The position numbers were made by a program, and so were the translations under genes. Under the pieces are notes generated by a model. The model made no database searches. It had not been told where the DNA came from and was given only the letters and a program-made list of their open reading frames with translations. Shown in pieces: positions 43,328-54,398 of a DNA stretch of 58,000 bases (the first letter of the stretch is position 1; every line of letters begins with the position of its first letter). The stretch lies in NCBI GenBank assembly GCA_014529385.2, contig CM043960.1, positions 117,006,043 to 117,064,042 of the forward strand. The letters run 5' to 3'. The DNA comes from Adiantum capillus-veneris. Its lineage: Eukaryota > Streptophyta > Polypodiopsida > Polypodiales > Pteridaceae.

Positions 43328-46152
43328 TGTAGAGTGCGTAGGTGATGGAGAAGGTAGGAAAGAAGACTACACACACACACCAACACACATCGAGACACAC
43401 ACACACAATCGTTACCCTGTAGCAGCCATTCAACGAGCTGCTCTTCTCTTCTTCTCTTTGAACTATTATCCAAAGTATATATGATGGATTCCCAATGCTT
43501 CACGAAAGTAGCAAAACTTCTCCTTTCCAAGAGCTTTTGTGATATATCCGCAACTTGATCATTTGTCTTCACATACACCAAATCAATCTCGTTTGCCAAA
43601 ACTTTTTCTCTAATGAAGTGATAATGTACCTCAATGTGTTTAGTGCGAGCATGGTAGACTGGATTCTTTGCCAACATGATGCTGCTAATATTGTCACAAT
43701 ATATAATGACACTGTCAAGATAGTCAAAACCAAATTCTACCATAAGCACTCTCAACCATGACTCTTCACATGCTGCCAAAGCTGCTCCACGATATTCAGC
43801 TTCTGTACTTGATAATGCTACAGTTGATTGCTTCTTGCTACTCCAACTTATCATGCCATTGCCAATGGAAAATGCATAACCACTTGTAGATCTTCTATCC
43901 ATAAAATATCCTGCCCAATCTGCATCTATGTAACCATAAAACATTCCATAACTGACAGTGGCTTTCACATATCTCATAATCCGTCTCACTGCATCAAGAT
44001 GACTTTTACATGGATTTTGCATGAATTGACTCACAACACCCACTGCATAACTCAAATCTGGCCTTGTTATTGTCAAGTAAATAAGGCTTCCAACCATCTT
44101 GCGATACATAGTGACATCCTCAATGTAATGTCCATCATCAAAAAACTTCACATTTTGATCAAGAGGTGTATCAACCGGTTTGCACGCTGTCATTCCATAC
44201 TTCTCAAGCATATCCAACGCGTATTGTCTTTGTATTATCCAAATTCCTGATAAAGTATTGACAATTTCAATTCCCAAGAAATATCTCGACTCACCAAGGT
44301 CCTTCATGTTGAATTCTCTCAACAAACTCTTCTTGACATGCAAAATTTGCTCAGCATGACTTCCAGTGAGAATCAAGTCATCAACATAGATAACAATAAC
44401 GAAGATCTCTCCATCAACATGCTTCAAAAATAATGAGTGATCAGCAGTAGATTGTTTAAATCCAATCTTCTTCAAGAATCTGGTTATCTTTTCACACCAA
44501 GCTCTAGATGCTTGCTTCAAACCATACAATGCTTTCTTCAACTTACACACATAATATGGAAACTCTGGATGTTGATAACTCTCTGACTGTATCATATAAA
44601 CTTCTTCTTCCAAGTCACCATTCAAGAATGCATTATCCACATCCATTTGCCGTAACTTCCAACCGAACATACTTGCCATTGCTATCACCAATCTGACTGT
44701 AGTCATCTTTGCAACTAGACTAAATGTCTCATCATAATCAAGACCTTTTGTTTGTGCATAACCTTTAGCAACAAGCCTCTCTTTGTATCTTTCCACACTG
44801 CCATCTGACTTGCACTTGACTTTGTATACCCATTTTGAACGAATTGCTTTCTTTCCACTTGGCAAGCGAACCAAATCCCAAGTGTCATTCTTCACAAGAG
44901 CATCCATCTCATCATCCATAGCTGACTCCCATTCTAATTTTCCAATTGCCTCTTGAAAACATGTAGGCTCTTTATGTTGCACATGTGAAACCATGTATGC
45001 ATAATGTGTACGCATGTAACCATTGTATGTCAATCTATCAACTGGATAACGCACCCTCTCTGATATTCTCAATTGTGGTGCACTCTTCTCTTCAACTCTT
45101 GCATATGGGGGTACATATTTCTCAATATGATTACTGCCAGGTGTCCTCAAATGTGGTAAATCATGATCTTCATTGAAGCTTTCATCTCCAGAACTCTCTT
45201 CAACCATTTTCTTCTTGCCTTTCTCGTCTTGCTTCTTATCTCGCAAACGACCGCTCCATGGGTTGACACTTCTTGTACTCTCCTCTGCCATATGTGGTCC
45301 TGAAATAGTTCTTGTTGATGGTCCTGGCTTATCAACAACATGATGCACATTCTCTTGCTCTTCATACTCATCTTCTATCATCACTGGCTTTGGTTTATAC
45401 CATGGTTCATGCTCACAAAATCTGACATCTCTACTGACATAAACTTTTCTTGTCATAGGATCATAGCACTTGTAACCTTTCTTTTGAACTGGGTAGCCCA
45501 AGAATATACACTTCACTGCCTTTGGCTCCATCTTCTTTCTTGCTTCATTTGGCACATGAACATAGCAAACACATCCAAAAACTTTCATATAGGAAACTGT
45601 TGGCTTGATCCCATAAAGTCTCTCATAAGGTGAAATTTCGTGAATGGCAGCTGTTGGTGTTCGATTCATAATGTGTACAGTTGTATGAACTGCTTCAGCC
45701 CAGTATGTTAATGGCATATTCATCTCATTCATCATGGCTCTTGCAATCTCTGCTATGACTCTATTCTTTCTCTCAGCAACTCCATTTTGTTGTGGTGTGT
45801 ATCTGCAAGTAATCTGTCTTCTTATGCCTTGTTCACGTAAGTAATCATCAAAACTGTGTGACATGTACTCTCCCCCTCCATCTGTACGTAGGCATTTAAT
45901 TTGACAACCATTCTCTTTCTCAACCATAACTTTGAACTCCAAAAATACCTCAAATGCCTCTGACTTTGCCTTTAGAAAGTAAACCCATGTCATTCTGTTG
46001 TAATCATCCGTAAATGTGATAAAATATCGACAACCATTTGGTGTAGCATGATCACAAGGTACCCAAATATCTGAATGAACAATTTCCAAAGGACTTTGGC
46101 TAATTCTCCCCTCTTTGGAAATGGTAAACGAGATTTCTTTCCAAATTGACAA
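43324..46152 (-). CDS. C4 integrase, RT and RNase H, 942-codon frame
   Basis: The longest open frame of the window. It enters in integrase (IVHSDIWVP, TFTDDYNRMTWVYF, LRTDGGGEY, TPQQNGVAERKNR: all DDE residues), then the linker, RT (MDDEMDALVKNDTWDLV, RLVAKGYAQTKGLDYDE, DVDNAFLNGDLEEEVY, VIYVDDLILTG) and RNase H (DADWAGYFMDRRSTSGY, SSTEAEYRGAALA, YCDNISSIMLAKNPVYH, HIEVHYHFIRE, VADISQKLL). The last 50 or so residues are translated LTR, read because the natural stop was deleted. A frameshift near 46110 separates it from protease, so no complete pol exists. Confidence 0.9.
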   Translation of the reverse strand: MSIWKEISFTISKEGRISQSPLEIVHSDIWVPCDHATPNGCRYFITFTDDYNRMTWVYFLKAKSEAFEVFLEFKVMVEKENGCQIKCLRTDGGGEYMSHSFDDYLREQGIRRQITCRYTPQQNGVAERKNRVIAEIARAMMNEMNMPLTYWAEAVHTTVHIMNRTPTAAIHEISPYERLYGIKPTVSYMKVFGCVCYVHVPNEARKKMEPKAVKCIFLGYPVQKKGYKCYDPMTRKVYVSRDVRFCEHEPWYKPKPVMIEDEYEEQENVHHVVDKPGPSTRTISGPHMAEESTRSVNPWSGRLRDKKQDEKGKKKMVEESSGDESFNEDHDLPHLRTPGSNHIEKYVPPYARVEEKSAPQLRISERVRYPVDRLTYNGYMRTHYAYMVSHVQHKEPTCFQEAIGKLEWESAMDDEMDALVKNDTWDLVRLPSGKKAIRSKWVYKVKCKSDGSVERYKERLVAKGYAQTKGLDYDETFSLVAKMTTVRLVIAMASMFGWKLRQMDVDNAFLNGDLEEEVYMIQSESYQHPEFPYYVCKLKKALYGLKQASRAWCEKITRFLKKIGFKQSTADHSLFLKHVDGEIFVIVIYVDDLILTGSHAEQILHVKKSLLREFNMKDLGESRYFLGIEIVNTLSGIWIIQRQYALDMLEKYGMTACKPVDTPLDQNVKFFDDGHYIEDVTMYRKMVGSLIYLTITRPDLSYAVGVVSQFMQNPCKSHLDAVRRIMRYVKATVSYGMFYGYIDADWAGYFMDRRSTSGYAFSIGNGMISWSSKKQSTVALSSTEAEYRGAALAACEESWLRVLMVEFGFDYLDSVIIYCDNISSIMLAKNPVYHARTKHIEVHYHFIREKVLANEIDLVYVKTNDQVADISQKLLERRSFATFVKHWESIIYTLDNSSKRRREEQLVEWLLQGNDCVCVSRCVLVCVCSLLSYLLHHLRTLH
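43328..43481 (-). repeat. C4 3' LTR, truncated
   Basis: It matches the first 154 bp (plus-strand order) of the 5' LTR and then, after AAAGTATAT, runs straight into RNase H coding sequence. About 74 bp of LTR, the polypurine tract and the pol stop codon are missing. The short TATAT at the junction suggests a microhomology deletion. Confidence 0.88.
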
Positions 46153-46742
46153 GCTTCACAAACATGATCAAAATTCAATCCGCCAAACTTTGGTAATCCA
46201 CGTACAATTTGATTTGATTGCATATGCTTTAGTCTTCTAAAATTGACATGACCAATTCTCTTATGCCATAACTCTGCCCAATCATCTTGAGTGGCTGATT
46301 TGTTTGCATACATACCACTGTGTAAACATGGATCTCCAGCTTCCAATGAGAACAAGCGACCTTTCTTTCTTCCACGTGCCAATATCTTGCCTGGTCTGCC
46401 TTTGTGAAACTCCTCTATGAAGCATCCATAACGATTAAAACAGACTTGCAAACCTTGATCTGTCATTTGTCCAACTGATGCTAAATTCTTTGTGATTGAA
46501 GGCACATATAGAACATCTCCCAATGTGTTGTATGTCCCGTCTTTTTCTAGCAATGGAATTGAACCAACATGTGTAATTCGATGCATAGTATCATCACCTG
46601 TAGCAACAAACTCATCCTCTTCTAACTTCTCTTTTCTGTCAAACCATTCACCATGATATGTCATATGATTTGTGGCACCACTATCTAAATACCAATCATC
46701 TGTATGATGTGGCTCCACCATGCTTCCAACAACATGCTCCAT
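45990..46742 (-). pseudogene. C4 protease and integrase zinc head
   Basis: The frame has DDWYLDSGATNHMTYHGEWF (protease active site), DVLYVPSITKNLASVGQM, then LWHKRIGHVNFRRL with CEACQFGKKSRLPF, the integrase HHCC head. It overlaps the following integrase frame at 45990-46152, marking a frameshift. Confidence 0.9.
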
Positions 46743-46849
46743 AGGAAATAAATGTCCACTCGACCTATTGTCATATATATTTTGATCATGAGGATTGTAT
46801 CCAACAAAGTTTCCTCCATGTCTGCCATAACCTCGGCCTCTTCCACCAC

Positions 46850-47784
46850 GATCACGATTTTGATTTAGCCTTGTGTAACATTCTCTTTCAAAGTGACCAT
46901 AAATGCCACATCTGTTACAATATCCATCTCTTTGAGGATGTACAAATCATCCACCTCCACGTCCACGAGTTCGGGCTCTCCCCCTGCCTCTTTGTCTATA
47001 ATCATTGTAACTTTGACTTTGTTGGTTTTGCCATGGACCTCTTCCAACATTGTTTCCACGACCATAGTTTCCTCTTCCACCTCTATTGTTTCCACGACCT
47101 CTAGAGTAAAAAACCTGATCTCTGGAATTGTTATTTGATGTAGAAGGACCTGACTTGCCTAACTTCACCTCTTCTTGCAAACAAAGGTTTACTAACTCTT
47201 CAAAATCAGGCATGTGTCCTCGAACAGATATAGATGTATCCAATGACTTGTATTCCGGTCCCAAAACCATTCAATGTCACTGAAACTAAGTCATCATCCA
47301 GAACTTCAACATTAATGCTCGCAAGATCTTCCTGTATTTGCTTTATCTCTGTCACATAATCTGATATGGATCTATTTCCTCGCCATACACAATGAAACCT
47401 TTGCTTCAAGTGAACTTTTCGTGGTTCTGTATTGGAGCTGTTCATTCTTGCTAGTATCTCCCATGCTTCCTTTGGAGATTGAGCCTTCTTCACATGTGGT
47501 ATAAAGAAGTCACTAATGCATAGTGAAATCCAATGCATCACTTTCCTTGAATTCTCGATCCACTTCTTGTAAGCTTCTACTCCTGCTTGCCATGTTTTAT
47601 GTGCTTCAACATTCTCTCTATTTGGTTCCAAACCAACCTCGGGACACTCTTGTTCACCTGTAATGTAATCCCATAAACCTTTGCCCATGATAAAGTTCTC
47701 CATCCTATAAGACCATATGTTGTAGTTCTCTCTGGTCAGCTTCTCTCCAACAATCTGTGTGACTTGAGTTGAACTTTCTGCCAT
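46850..47784 (-). pseudogene. C4 gag
   Basis: Gag starts at the ATG at 47784 (MAESSTQVTQIVGEKLTREN), 37 nt after the shared leader block. It has NYNIWSYRMENFIMGKGLWDYI, SPKEAWEILARMNSSN and ISDYVTEIKQIQEDLAS. A frameshift near 47250 leads to an Arg/Gly-rich tail (46947-47270), then another frame carries the knuckle CNRCGIYGHFEREC at about 46875-46920. Confidence 0.88.
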
Positions 47785-48672
47785 CTTCACTCTCTCAATT
47801 TCTTTCAAAGGATTTTGATAAAATTTTGGCAGAGTTTCATTTGTATTTGGACAATATCTCAAGTGAAAATCTTAACCAAAGTGCTCATAAACACTGACAG
47901 AAAATCTCTCACTGCCAAGGGAAAATCCACTGACTCACTTTGCCACAGACTGACTCAGTACTATGCATAAATACTCTAAAACAATGTCCACATGGACCTG
48001 TATGCAAATGCAATCCATACGCTGTCCTGTTCCACATATCCATACATCCACCTTCTTCCCATAGTCGTAAACGACATATGAGGTCTTTCGCGGGGCTAGT
48101 CGGGGGTTCGCTCCAGTACCTAATCCACCTTGCCAAGGTACCAAAGCTCCCAAGGCAAGGCTTCAAAAAACCTCACTCGACCCTCACAAAGGCTGCAGTT
48201 TTCCAAAATACATTGACCGCATATCCATACATAACCACAAAGTACTCAATCTGACAATATAACCGCCTCAACTTCTTCCCACAATCTTTCTTACATTGGC
48301 GGCTGTCCATAACGGACCCACAACAACCAAACATAATCTTCGATAACACAATATCATGATGCAAAAGCTCTATGTCACTCTCCAAAACCTGTGTAAATGC
48401 TGAATTTTTCACCTGTAACCTGTAAATCTACTGCCGAGTACAAAACTGGACATCTCCTATGCTTGTGTGAGCTGGCTATTTGCTGCAGAAAATTGCAGAT
48501 TTTGGAAAATCTGAGTATGCCAATGCGTCCGGAACGCCCAAAAACATAAAGATAGACTCTGGATCATTGTATTCCGAGTTCGGGTGAGGGAGTTATGACC
48601 AAAAAACCTCTTTTTTTTGCTGTTTTCCAGAGCTGCGGAAACCTATGTATTGACTGTAGCTCCTCAAACTGA
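47785..48672 (-). other. C4 5' leader with shared module
   Basis: A 0.9-kb leader without a convincing gene. The block AAAATTTTGGCAGAGTTTC (plus strand) lies at 47820-47839, and the core AAAACCTCACTCGACCCTCA at about 48169-48190, with GCTCCAGTACC at 48110. Both also occur in C3 and E, in the same order relative to gag. CCTGTAA repeats occur next to the primer site (48411-48430). Confidence 0.75.
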
Positions 48673-48684
48673 GCTCTGATACCA
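48673..48684 (-). other. C4 primer binding site (initiator Met type)
   Basis: The minus strand reads TGGTATCAGAGC three bases inside the 5' LTR. Confidence 0.9.
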
Positions 48685-48687
48685 CTT

Positions 48688-48915
48688 TGTAGAGTGCGCA
48701 GGTGATGGAGAAGGTAGGAAAGAAGACTACACACACACACCAACACACATCGAGACACACACACACAATCGTTACCCTGTAGCAGCCATTCAACGAGCTG
48801 CTCTTCTCTTCTTCTCTTTGAACTATTATCCAAAGTATATTTACAACATAGTGTAGTCAGTGTCCAGCCGCCCATAGCACAATGGACATATTCTTTAACA
48901 TCATATTCTTTAACA
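48688..48915 (-). repeat. C4 5' LTR
   Basis: A complete 228-bp LTR, TGTAGAGTGCG to TTCTTTAACA, with a short CA-rich tract and the target duplication CTCAA directly outside. Confidence 0.93.
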
Positions 48916-49760
48916 CTCAAGCTCAACAAGAGGAGATTAGGCGGCAAGTGCATGAGTTAGTTGAGAAGGGCATGGTTAGGCCTAGCTCATCTCCATTTTG
49001 CTCACCCATGTTATTAGTGAAAAATAAAGACGGCACATATCTTATGTGTGTCGACTATAGAGAACTAAATAGAATCACTATCAAGGATAGGTTTCCCGTT
49101 CCACGGGTAGAAGAGCTATCTGATAAGCTACAAGGGTCCACCTATTTTAGTAGGATTGACCTAAAAAGTGTCTACCATCAAATAAGGATAGTTGATCAAG
49201 ACATTGTAAAGACTGCATTTCATACTACATTTGGTCTTTATGAATACATTGTCATGCCTTTTGGTTTGACCAATGCACTAGCCACATCCAACCGCTTGAT
49301 GGAGAAGCTATTCAGGCCTCACCTAACCTTACTAGAGTGTTCTTTGCTGATATTATCATCTACTCTAATTCATTAGACAAACACAAGCAACACCTCCAGG
49401 TAATATTTCAAGTTTTAAAAGAGCATAAAATTTATGTTAATCGAAAAAAAAGTGAGTTTTTCTTATAAGAGATTCAGTATTTAGGTCACATTATCTCTCA
49501 AGATGGCATCCTAATGGATCCATTAAAGTTAGAGGTAATAAAAGAATGGCCTAATCCAAGGAATCTTCATGAACTAAGAAGCTTTATAGGTATGTGTGCA
49601 TACGATAGATGCTTCATAGAAAAGTTGTCACAAATCGCGGGACCATTACATGACCTAACAAAGAAAAATGTTAGTTATACATGGTCTGCTAAGGAGAAAA
49701 ATGCTTTTGAAAAGCTGTAAGAAAAACTCATCTCTCAACCTATGCTTACACTACCGGATC
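48916..49760 (+). pseudogene. D reverse transcriptase
   Basis: The frame 48916-49376 has VHELVEKGMVRPSSSPF, LMCVDYRELNRIT, FSRIDLKSVYHQIRI and VMPFGLTNALATSNRLM. After a frameshift at about 49335 the catalytic box reads VFFADIIIYS, in which the first Asp of the DD pair is Ala. Then VLKEHKIYVNRKK, a stop near 49467, YLGHIISQDGI and LRSFIGMCAYDR follow. The Ala change alone would abolish polymerase activity. Confidence 0.88.
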
Positions 49761-50124
49761 TCTCAAAGCCATTTGAGGTCTAATGTGACGCTTGTGGTGA
49801 TTGCCTTGGAGCTGTTTTGCTCCAAGAAGGGCACTCCATAGCCTATGAAAGTCAAAGGCTCGACCTTGTTGAGCAAGCTTTAGGCATATATGAAAATGAA
49901 CTCTCGCAGTTATACATGCCTTAGACTCATGGAAGCACTATTTATTGGGGACTCATTTCATTCTACAAACGGATCTCCAAAGCCTTAAGTACTACATGAT
50001 GCAGACAAAGCTCTCCGACAAACAAATGAGGTGAGTAGATTTCCCTTCGCAATTTCATTTTCCTATTGCTCACATTGCTGGCAAGCATAATCAAGTAGCC
50101 GATGCACTCTCAAGACGGCCGAGA
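49761..50124 (+). pseudogene. D RNase H
   Basis: The segment shows CDACGDCLGAVLLQEGHSIAYES (49785-49855), YENELSQLYMP, and near 50075-50120 AGKHNQVADALSRRPR, the usual end of a gypsy RNase H. In-frame stops occur at 49783 and 49922 and the middle is in other frames. Confidence 0.8.
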
Positions 50125-51169
50125 GTGAATGCGGTTTCCATAGCAACTCACAATGATCTATCTTCTATGATAGATGAGTATGCTATTGATCCCGATTTTA
50201 GAGATGTGATTTCAGCCCTTACACTAGAGAAGAAAGAGGATCCATTTACTTTACAAGATGGTTATCTTCTCTATGGCAATAGATTATGCGATACTAACTC
50301 ACTACGTGAGAAATTAATGTATGAATCTCATGCTCCTCCTTATGTGGGGCATAGAGGGATTCAGTCTACACTAAAAGGGATTAAAGCATATTTCTATTGG
50401 CATACCATGAAAAGCAAACATACAAGAGTATGTTTCTAAATGTGTGGTATGCCAAAAGACGAGGTTTGAGAGAGGGAAGAAACCTGGAATTCTTCAACCT
50501 TTGCCAATCCCTAATTCACCATGGGAGAGCATATCCATGGATTTTATCTTTGGATTGCCTAAGTCTATCCATGGGAATATAGGAATATGGACGATAGTAG
50601 ATAGGTTCATTAAACAAGATTATTTTCTACCTCTCAAAAAGACTATCAAAGCCCATCAAATGGCAACCCTCTTCATTTCACAAATCTTTAAGTACCATGG
50701 CTTGCCAATGTCCATAGTGTCGGATAGAGCTCCTACAATGATCAGTAATTTCTGGAAGGGTCTCTTTGAGAATTTAGGGACAAGGCTAAACTTCTCTTTG
50801 GCCTATCACCCGCAAATGGATGGCCAAAGTTAAATAGCTAACCTAACAATTCTAGATATACTAAAAGCCTATGTAACGGAAGTAGATCAAATATTCCAAT
50901 GGGAGAAGTACTTACCCTTAGTGGAGTATGCTTACAATAACATTGTACATACTTCCATGGGAAAATCACCTTTTGAGGTAATTAAGGGAAGATTAAAAAG
51001 TCCCTTGCTACTTAAGGTGCACGGGAAGATCTTCATTGTAGATGAGTATAGCCAAGACCTACAAGAATCTTTCCAAAAGATTAAGGATTCTATCTCTATC
51101 TCACAGCTAAGGCAAAAGACTGCTACTGATAAGCACAGAAGAGCCCAAGTCTTTAAAAAAAATGAATGA
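50125..51169 (+). pseudogene. D integrase
   Basis: The frame 50125-50439 has the N-terminal HHCC head (ESHAPPYVGHRGIQST, YFYWHTM). After a frameshift, 50444-50833 has CQKTRFERGKK, SISMDFIFGLP (first Asp), VSDRAPTMISNFW (second Asp) and AYHPQMDGQS, followed by TAA where TE of the catalytic Glu motif is expected. The frame 50921-51169 has EYAYNNIVHTSMGKSPFE and a basic tail. Confidence 0.87.
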
Positions 51170-51300
51170 GTCTTACTTAAATTTCCCAAGGCTTGATTAA
51201 GGCACACGACGGCAAGAATCCTATGGGACACCAAAAGTACTATGCTAAGTTAGCAGAAAGGTACTGTGGTCCCTTCTAGATTCTTAGACCACTCAATGAG

Positions 51301-51618
51301 ATGGCCAACCAACTCAAGTTGCCCAGTCATTGGCTCATACATAATGATTTTCATGTAGGCCTACTAAAACCTTACAAAGTAGAGCCACCTCAAGAACCAA
51401 CTACTGAAGACCCACCGCGGATCAAGGACCAAGAAGAGGTGTTGCAGCCCGAGTCCATTCTTCGATATGAAGACAAGGTATTCAGAGGTGGTAAGACTAT
51501 CCGACGAGGTCTTATTAAGTTTAAGAATTATCCTTTTGAAGATGCTAAATGGATGCAAGGCATACAATTAAAGGATAACCTAAACCTTGTCAATGCTTAC
51601 AATGTTTCCCTAGAGTAA
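51301..51618 (+). pseudogene. D integrase tail and chromodomain-like region
   Basis: The frame has HNDFHVGLLKPYK, the end of gypsy integrase, then PESILRYEDKVFRGGKTIRRGLIKF-like sequence and YPFEDAKWM, matching the layout of a chromodomain (ILRYEDK, then KFKNYPFEDAKW). It ends at TAA 51616-51618. This suggests D is also a chromovirus. Confidence 0.75.
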
Positions 51619-51954
51619 GCAAATGTACAAATGTTTAAAATGAACAAAGTTTTTGTCTTATAAGACTCTCTTTTTCTTTATTGAGCACAAATGTTAAGTA
51701 GTATGCATGCTTAGATCAAGGTTGCGGAGACGACGTCTCCCAAACACCAAGTAGAGCTTGTCACTCTATTATGGAAGATTGATAGGACTAATGTGCAGAC
51801 ATGCTTGCGGCAGCTTAGTCTCTCAAGCACCGAATGGATTAGTCATCCATTCTTGAATGATGTCGTAGGGTAACATAGGGATCCTCTACCCGCTAGAAAA
51901 AGGACTAATGAATAGGCTTTATCTTCTCTACCCCATACTCAAAGACTATGATTT
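51619..51954 (+). other. D 3' untranslated stretch
   Basis: About 0.34 kb between the pol stop and the polypurine tract; no gene or repeat is seen. Confidence 0.6.
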
Positions 51955-51968
51955 CAAGAGAGAGGTAA
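51955..51968 (+). other. D polypurine tract
   Basis: CAAGAGAGAGGTAA abuts the 3' LTR start TGTCATTATAAC. Confidence 0.8.
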
Positions 51969-53176
51969 TGTCATTATAACTAATATTTAATTCTCTTAAA
52001 TGTTTTCTCATGTTAAACTGATCATTTGATATGGGGAAGTACCAGGGGAAAATATTGATTAAGCTAGAAAACCGTCCACAGTAGGGATCCAAAGGAGGAA
52101 AAATAGGGATCCAAAGGGGGGGCCATCAGCAAAAGACCAAATGTGCAACAATGGGCTTTAAAGACCCTAAGGTTCAGCCCATTAAGACTTCCAAAATGCT
52201 AAGGTTCCAAAATTCAAAGGTTGTGTCCAAAGCTCAAGCACTAGGGAAATTGGATGCTTTGTGTGTATACCAAAAAGTCTTCAAAACACCTACAAAGGAG
52301 GGGGCGAACCTTGCAAGTAGGGGATGAGAGAGAAAAACACACACACTCACAAGCTTCCTTTACACAAAGAGAATGAGGGACACATGTCAGCTCCCCAGCC
52401 CAGATGCCCACAAGGTGAACTCAAATCCTATTGGATGGCCATGGAGGTGGACCAATGAGATTAGGCTAGAGTAAATCTATTTTAATTAATTTAAAAACAC
52501 TTGATAAAATAACCAATAAGAATTAAGCTCTCTAGAAGACTAATAGACAGTCTCCCAAAGGGTCCAATGAGCATTCAAGAGCCTAATGGCTTGCCTAATT
52601 CCTATTGGCCAAAGAGACAAAGGGGTCCAATGAGAGTTTAGTTGCATGAATTGATTAGCTAAAGCTCTCACAAAAGGGGAAAGGGGGACACATGTCACAA
52701 GACTATCACTTATGCTTCTTAAATCCTATTGGCTAAGCCTGGAGGGGTCCAATAGGAAGCCAAAAAGAGGAAATAGCATGAGAGGTCGACAAAGAGAGAG
52801 AGGGGGGGCTGAATTTATCAGGGCAGTATTCCACACACACTCACACTAGCTCCTGTGTGAACCAAGAAGACTCTCTCTCTCTCTCTCCTTCTCAAGCTTT
52901 AATGGAAAGATTATCACCTACTCCAAGCTTGTGAGAAGGGAGGCCTACACCAACAACTCTTGGCTTTGTGATGCAAATCCAACCAAGAGCCAAGCTTCAA
53001 TGCATACTCATCTCCTCCACCATGCTAATTACTAAGCTATGCTATGCTAGTATGAGTGATTATGTGAGGAGATGTATATCTTTCTCGTAAGACTACTCCT
53101 TCCTCTCAATCTACTCTCATACCTCGCGAGCTCTCACCATCTTCAAAGGTGTGTGAGGTCTTGGGTCTGAGACCGT
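51969..53176 (+). repeat. D 3' LTR, left part
   Basis: It matches the 5' LTR from 39276 to about 40508, then is cut by E after ACCGT (53172-53176). The rest is expected beyond E, outside the window. Confidence 0.92.
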
Positions 53177-53355
53177 TGTGAGCGGGATGAAAACACACAC
53201 AGCGCCTCTATAAAGACCCGATACACACTCTTGGGAAGATACACACACACACACTATGGGGCACCACTCGGCTTACACAACACACCTGGCCGAGACAGGG
53301 AACACACCTATGGAATGGGAGGAGAGAGACTATCCACTTGCCCACTCCACACAGA

Positions 53356-53390
<35 letters not shown>

Positions 53391-54398
53391 AAAAAACTCA
53401 GCTCAAAAGAGGAGAACTTTTGATAATTAGATACAAATGATCTTGGGCCAACACCAATGGGGCAAACAGCTTACACAAAATGGGTAAAATATACCAGCTA
53501 CAATCACAAATTGGAGAAGAAGCTTCGCTCATAGAAGAAACTTACACAGCCAAAACAGCAGAAAAAAGTGAGTAATTTGGAAAAATGGACAGCACCATCG
53601 TGTCCGGAACGGCCCAAAACCCCAGTCTACGATGTCAAAGTGCTCAAATCCGACCTTGGATGAGCAGTTTACGGCCAAAACAGGCTCCAAAATGAGCAAA
53701 AACACAGTTGCGGCTATTCCTCCTCTCTTCTCCACATTTTTTTTGGTCTTCTCTCTTTTTTTTCAGTTCCCACACTTAGCTTTATTACTTGGGAACCCTT
53801 GGCCTTTTAGATGACCTCAAACGGACCCGGAACAGAGGCCAAAAACTGACCTCGCAGTGCATAGTTGTCACCTTTTTGCATCATTCGCACACCTGGCACT
53901 CATTTCTTTTCAATAATGCGTCTTGCAACCACGTGAAGCGGCCCCAAAAGATGGTCCTCATGATGAAATTTCTGCATAATTATCACAAGAAAACATCCAC
54001 GTTGTGTCCATACTCATCCACGTGCAAGTATTGACCCCATTCGGCCTCCTGACGCCACTAGATGCCATTTGACGCACCTGCTTACCTCATGTCGTCGGCC
54101 CGCGGATAGCTTCCTCGAGAAGTTTTACGCGCTACCAAATCCTCATTATTGTAGAAAAAACACACTGGTACTGGTAATAGTGAAAATCGATGCACGATGT
54201 ACACCATGTCCTACCTGTACACATGTGGGCCCCACGTAACCACCTGGCTATGGAAAATGGGCAAACCTTTATTCGATGCACCATGCATGGATATGTACAT
54301 ATGCGCAATTCCTTGCTTCAAAAAACTCCTGACATAATTTGCCCACCCCCTAGCCTGCTAGAGCATTCATGCTCAACAGCAGCACTAGTAGATGCTCA
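53177..54398 (-). repeat. E 3' LTR
   Basis: A 1222-bp LTR from TGTGAGCGGG to GATGCTCA on the plus strand. The right boundary is inferred from the TG...CA rule and the adjacent minus-strand purine run CCAGGTGGAA, because the partner LTR leaves the window before this point. It includes a CA tract at about 53355-53388, longer than in the partner. Confidence 0.82.

Larger units (their letters stand above)
43328..48915 (-). mobile_element. C4: Ty1/copia element inserted in D
   Basis: A 5588-bp element on the minus strand with a complete 228-bp 5' LTR at 48688-48915 and a shortened 3' LTR of about 154 bp at 43328-43481. The CTCAA duplication on both sides marks the insertion. Gag-protease-integrase-RT-RNase H order is clear. 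Its leader shares a module with C3 and E. Confidence 0.94.

Noticed and set aside
43324-46152. The 942-codon frame taken as sign of a currently active element.
   Set aside because: Gag and protease are frameshifted, and the polypurine tract and part of the 3' LTR are deleted.
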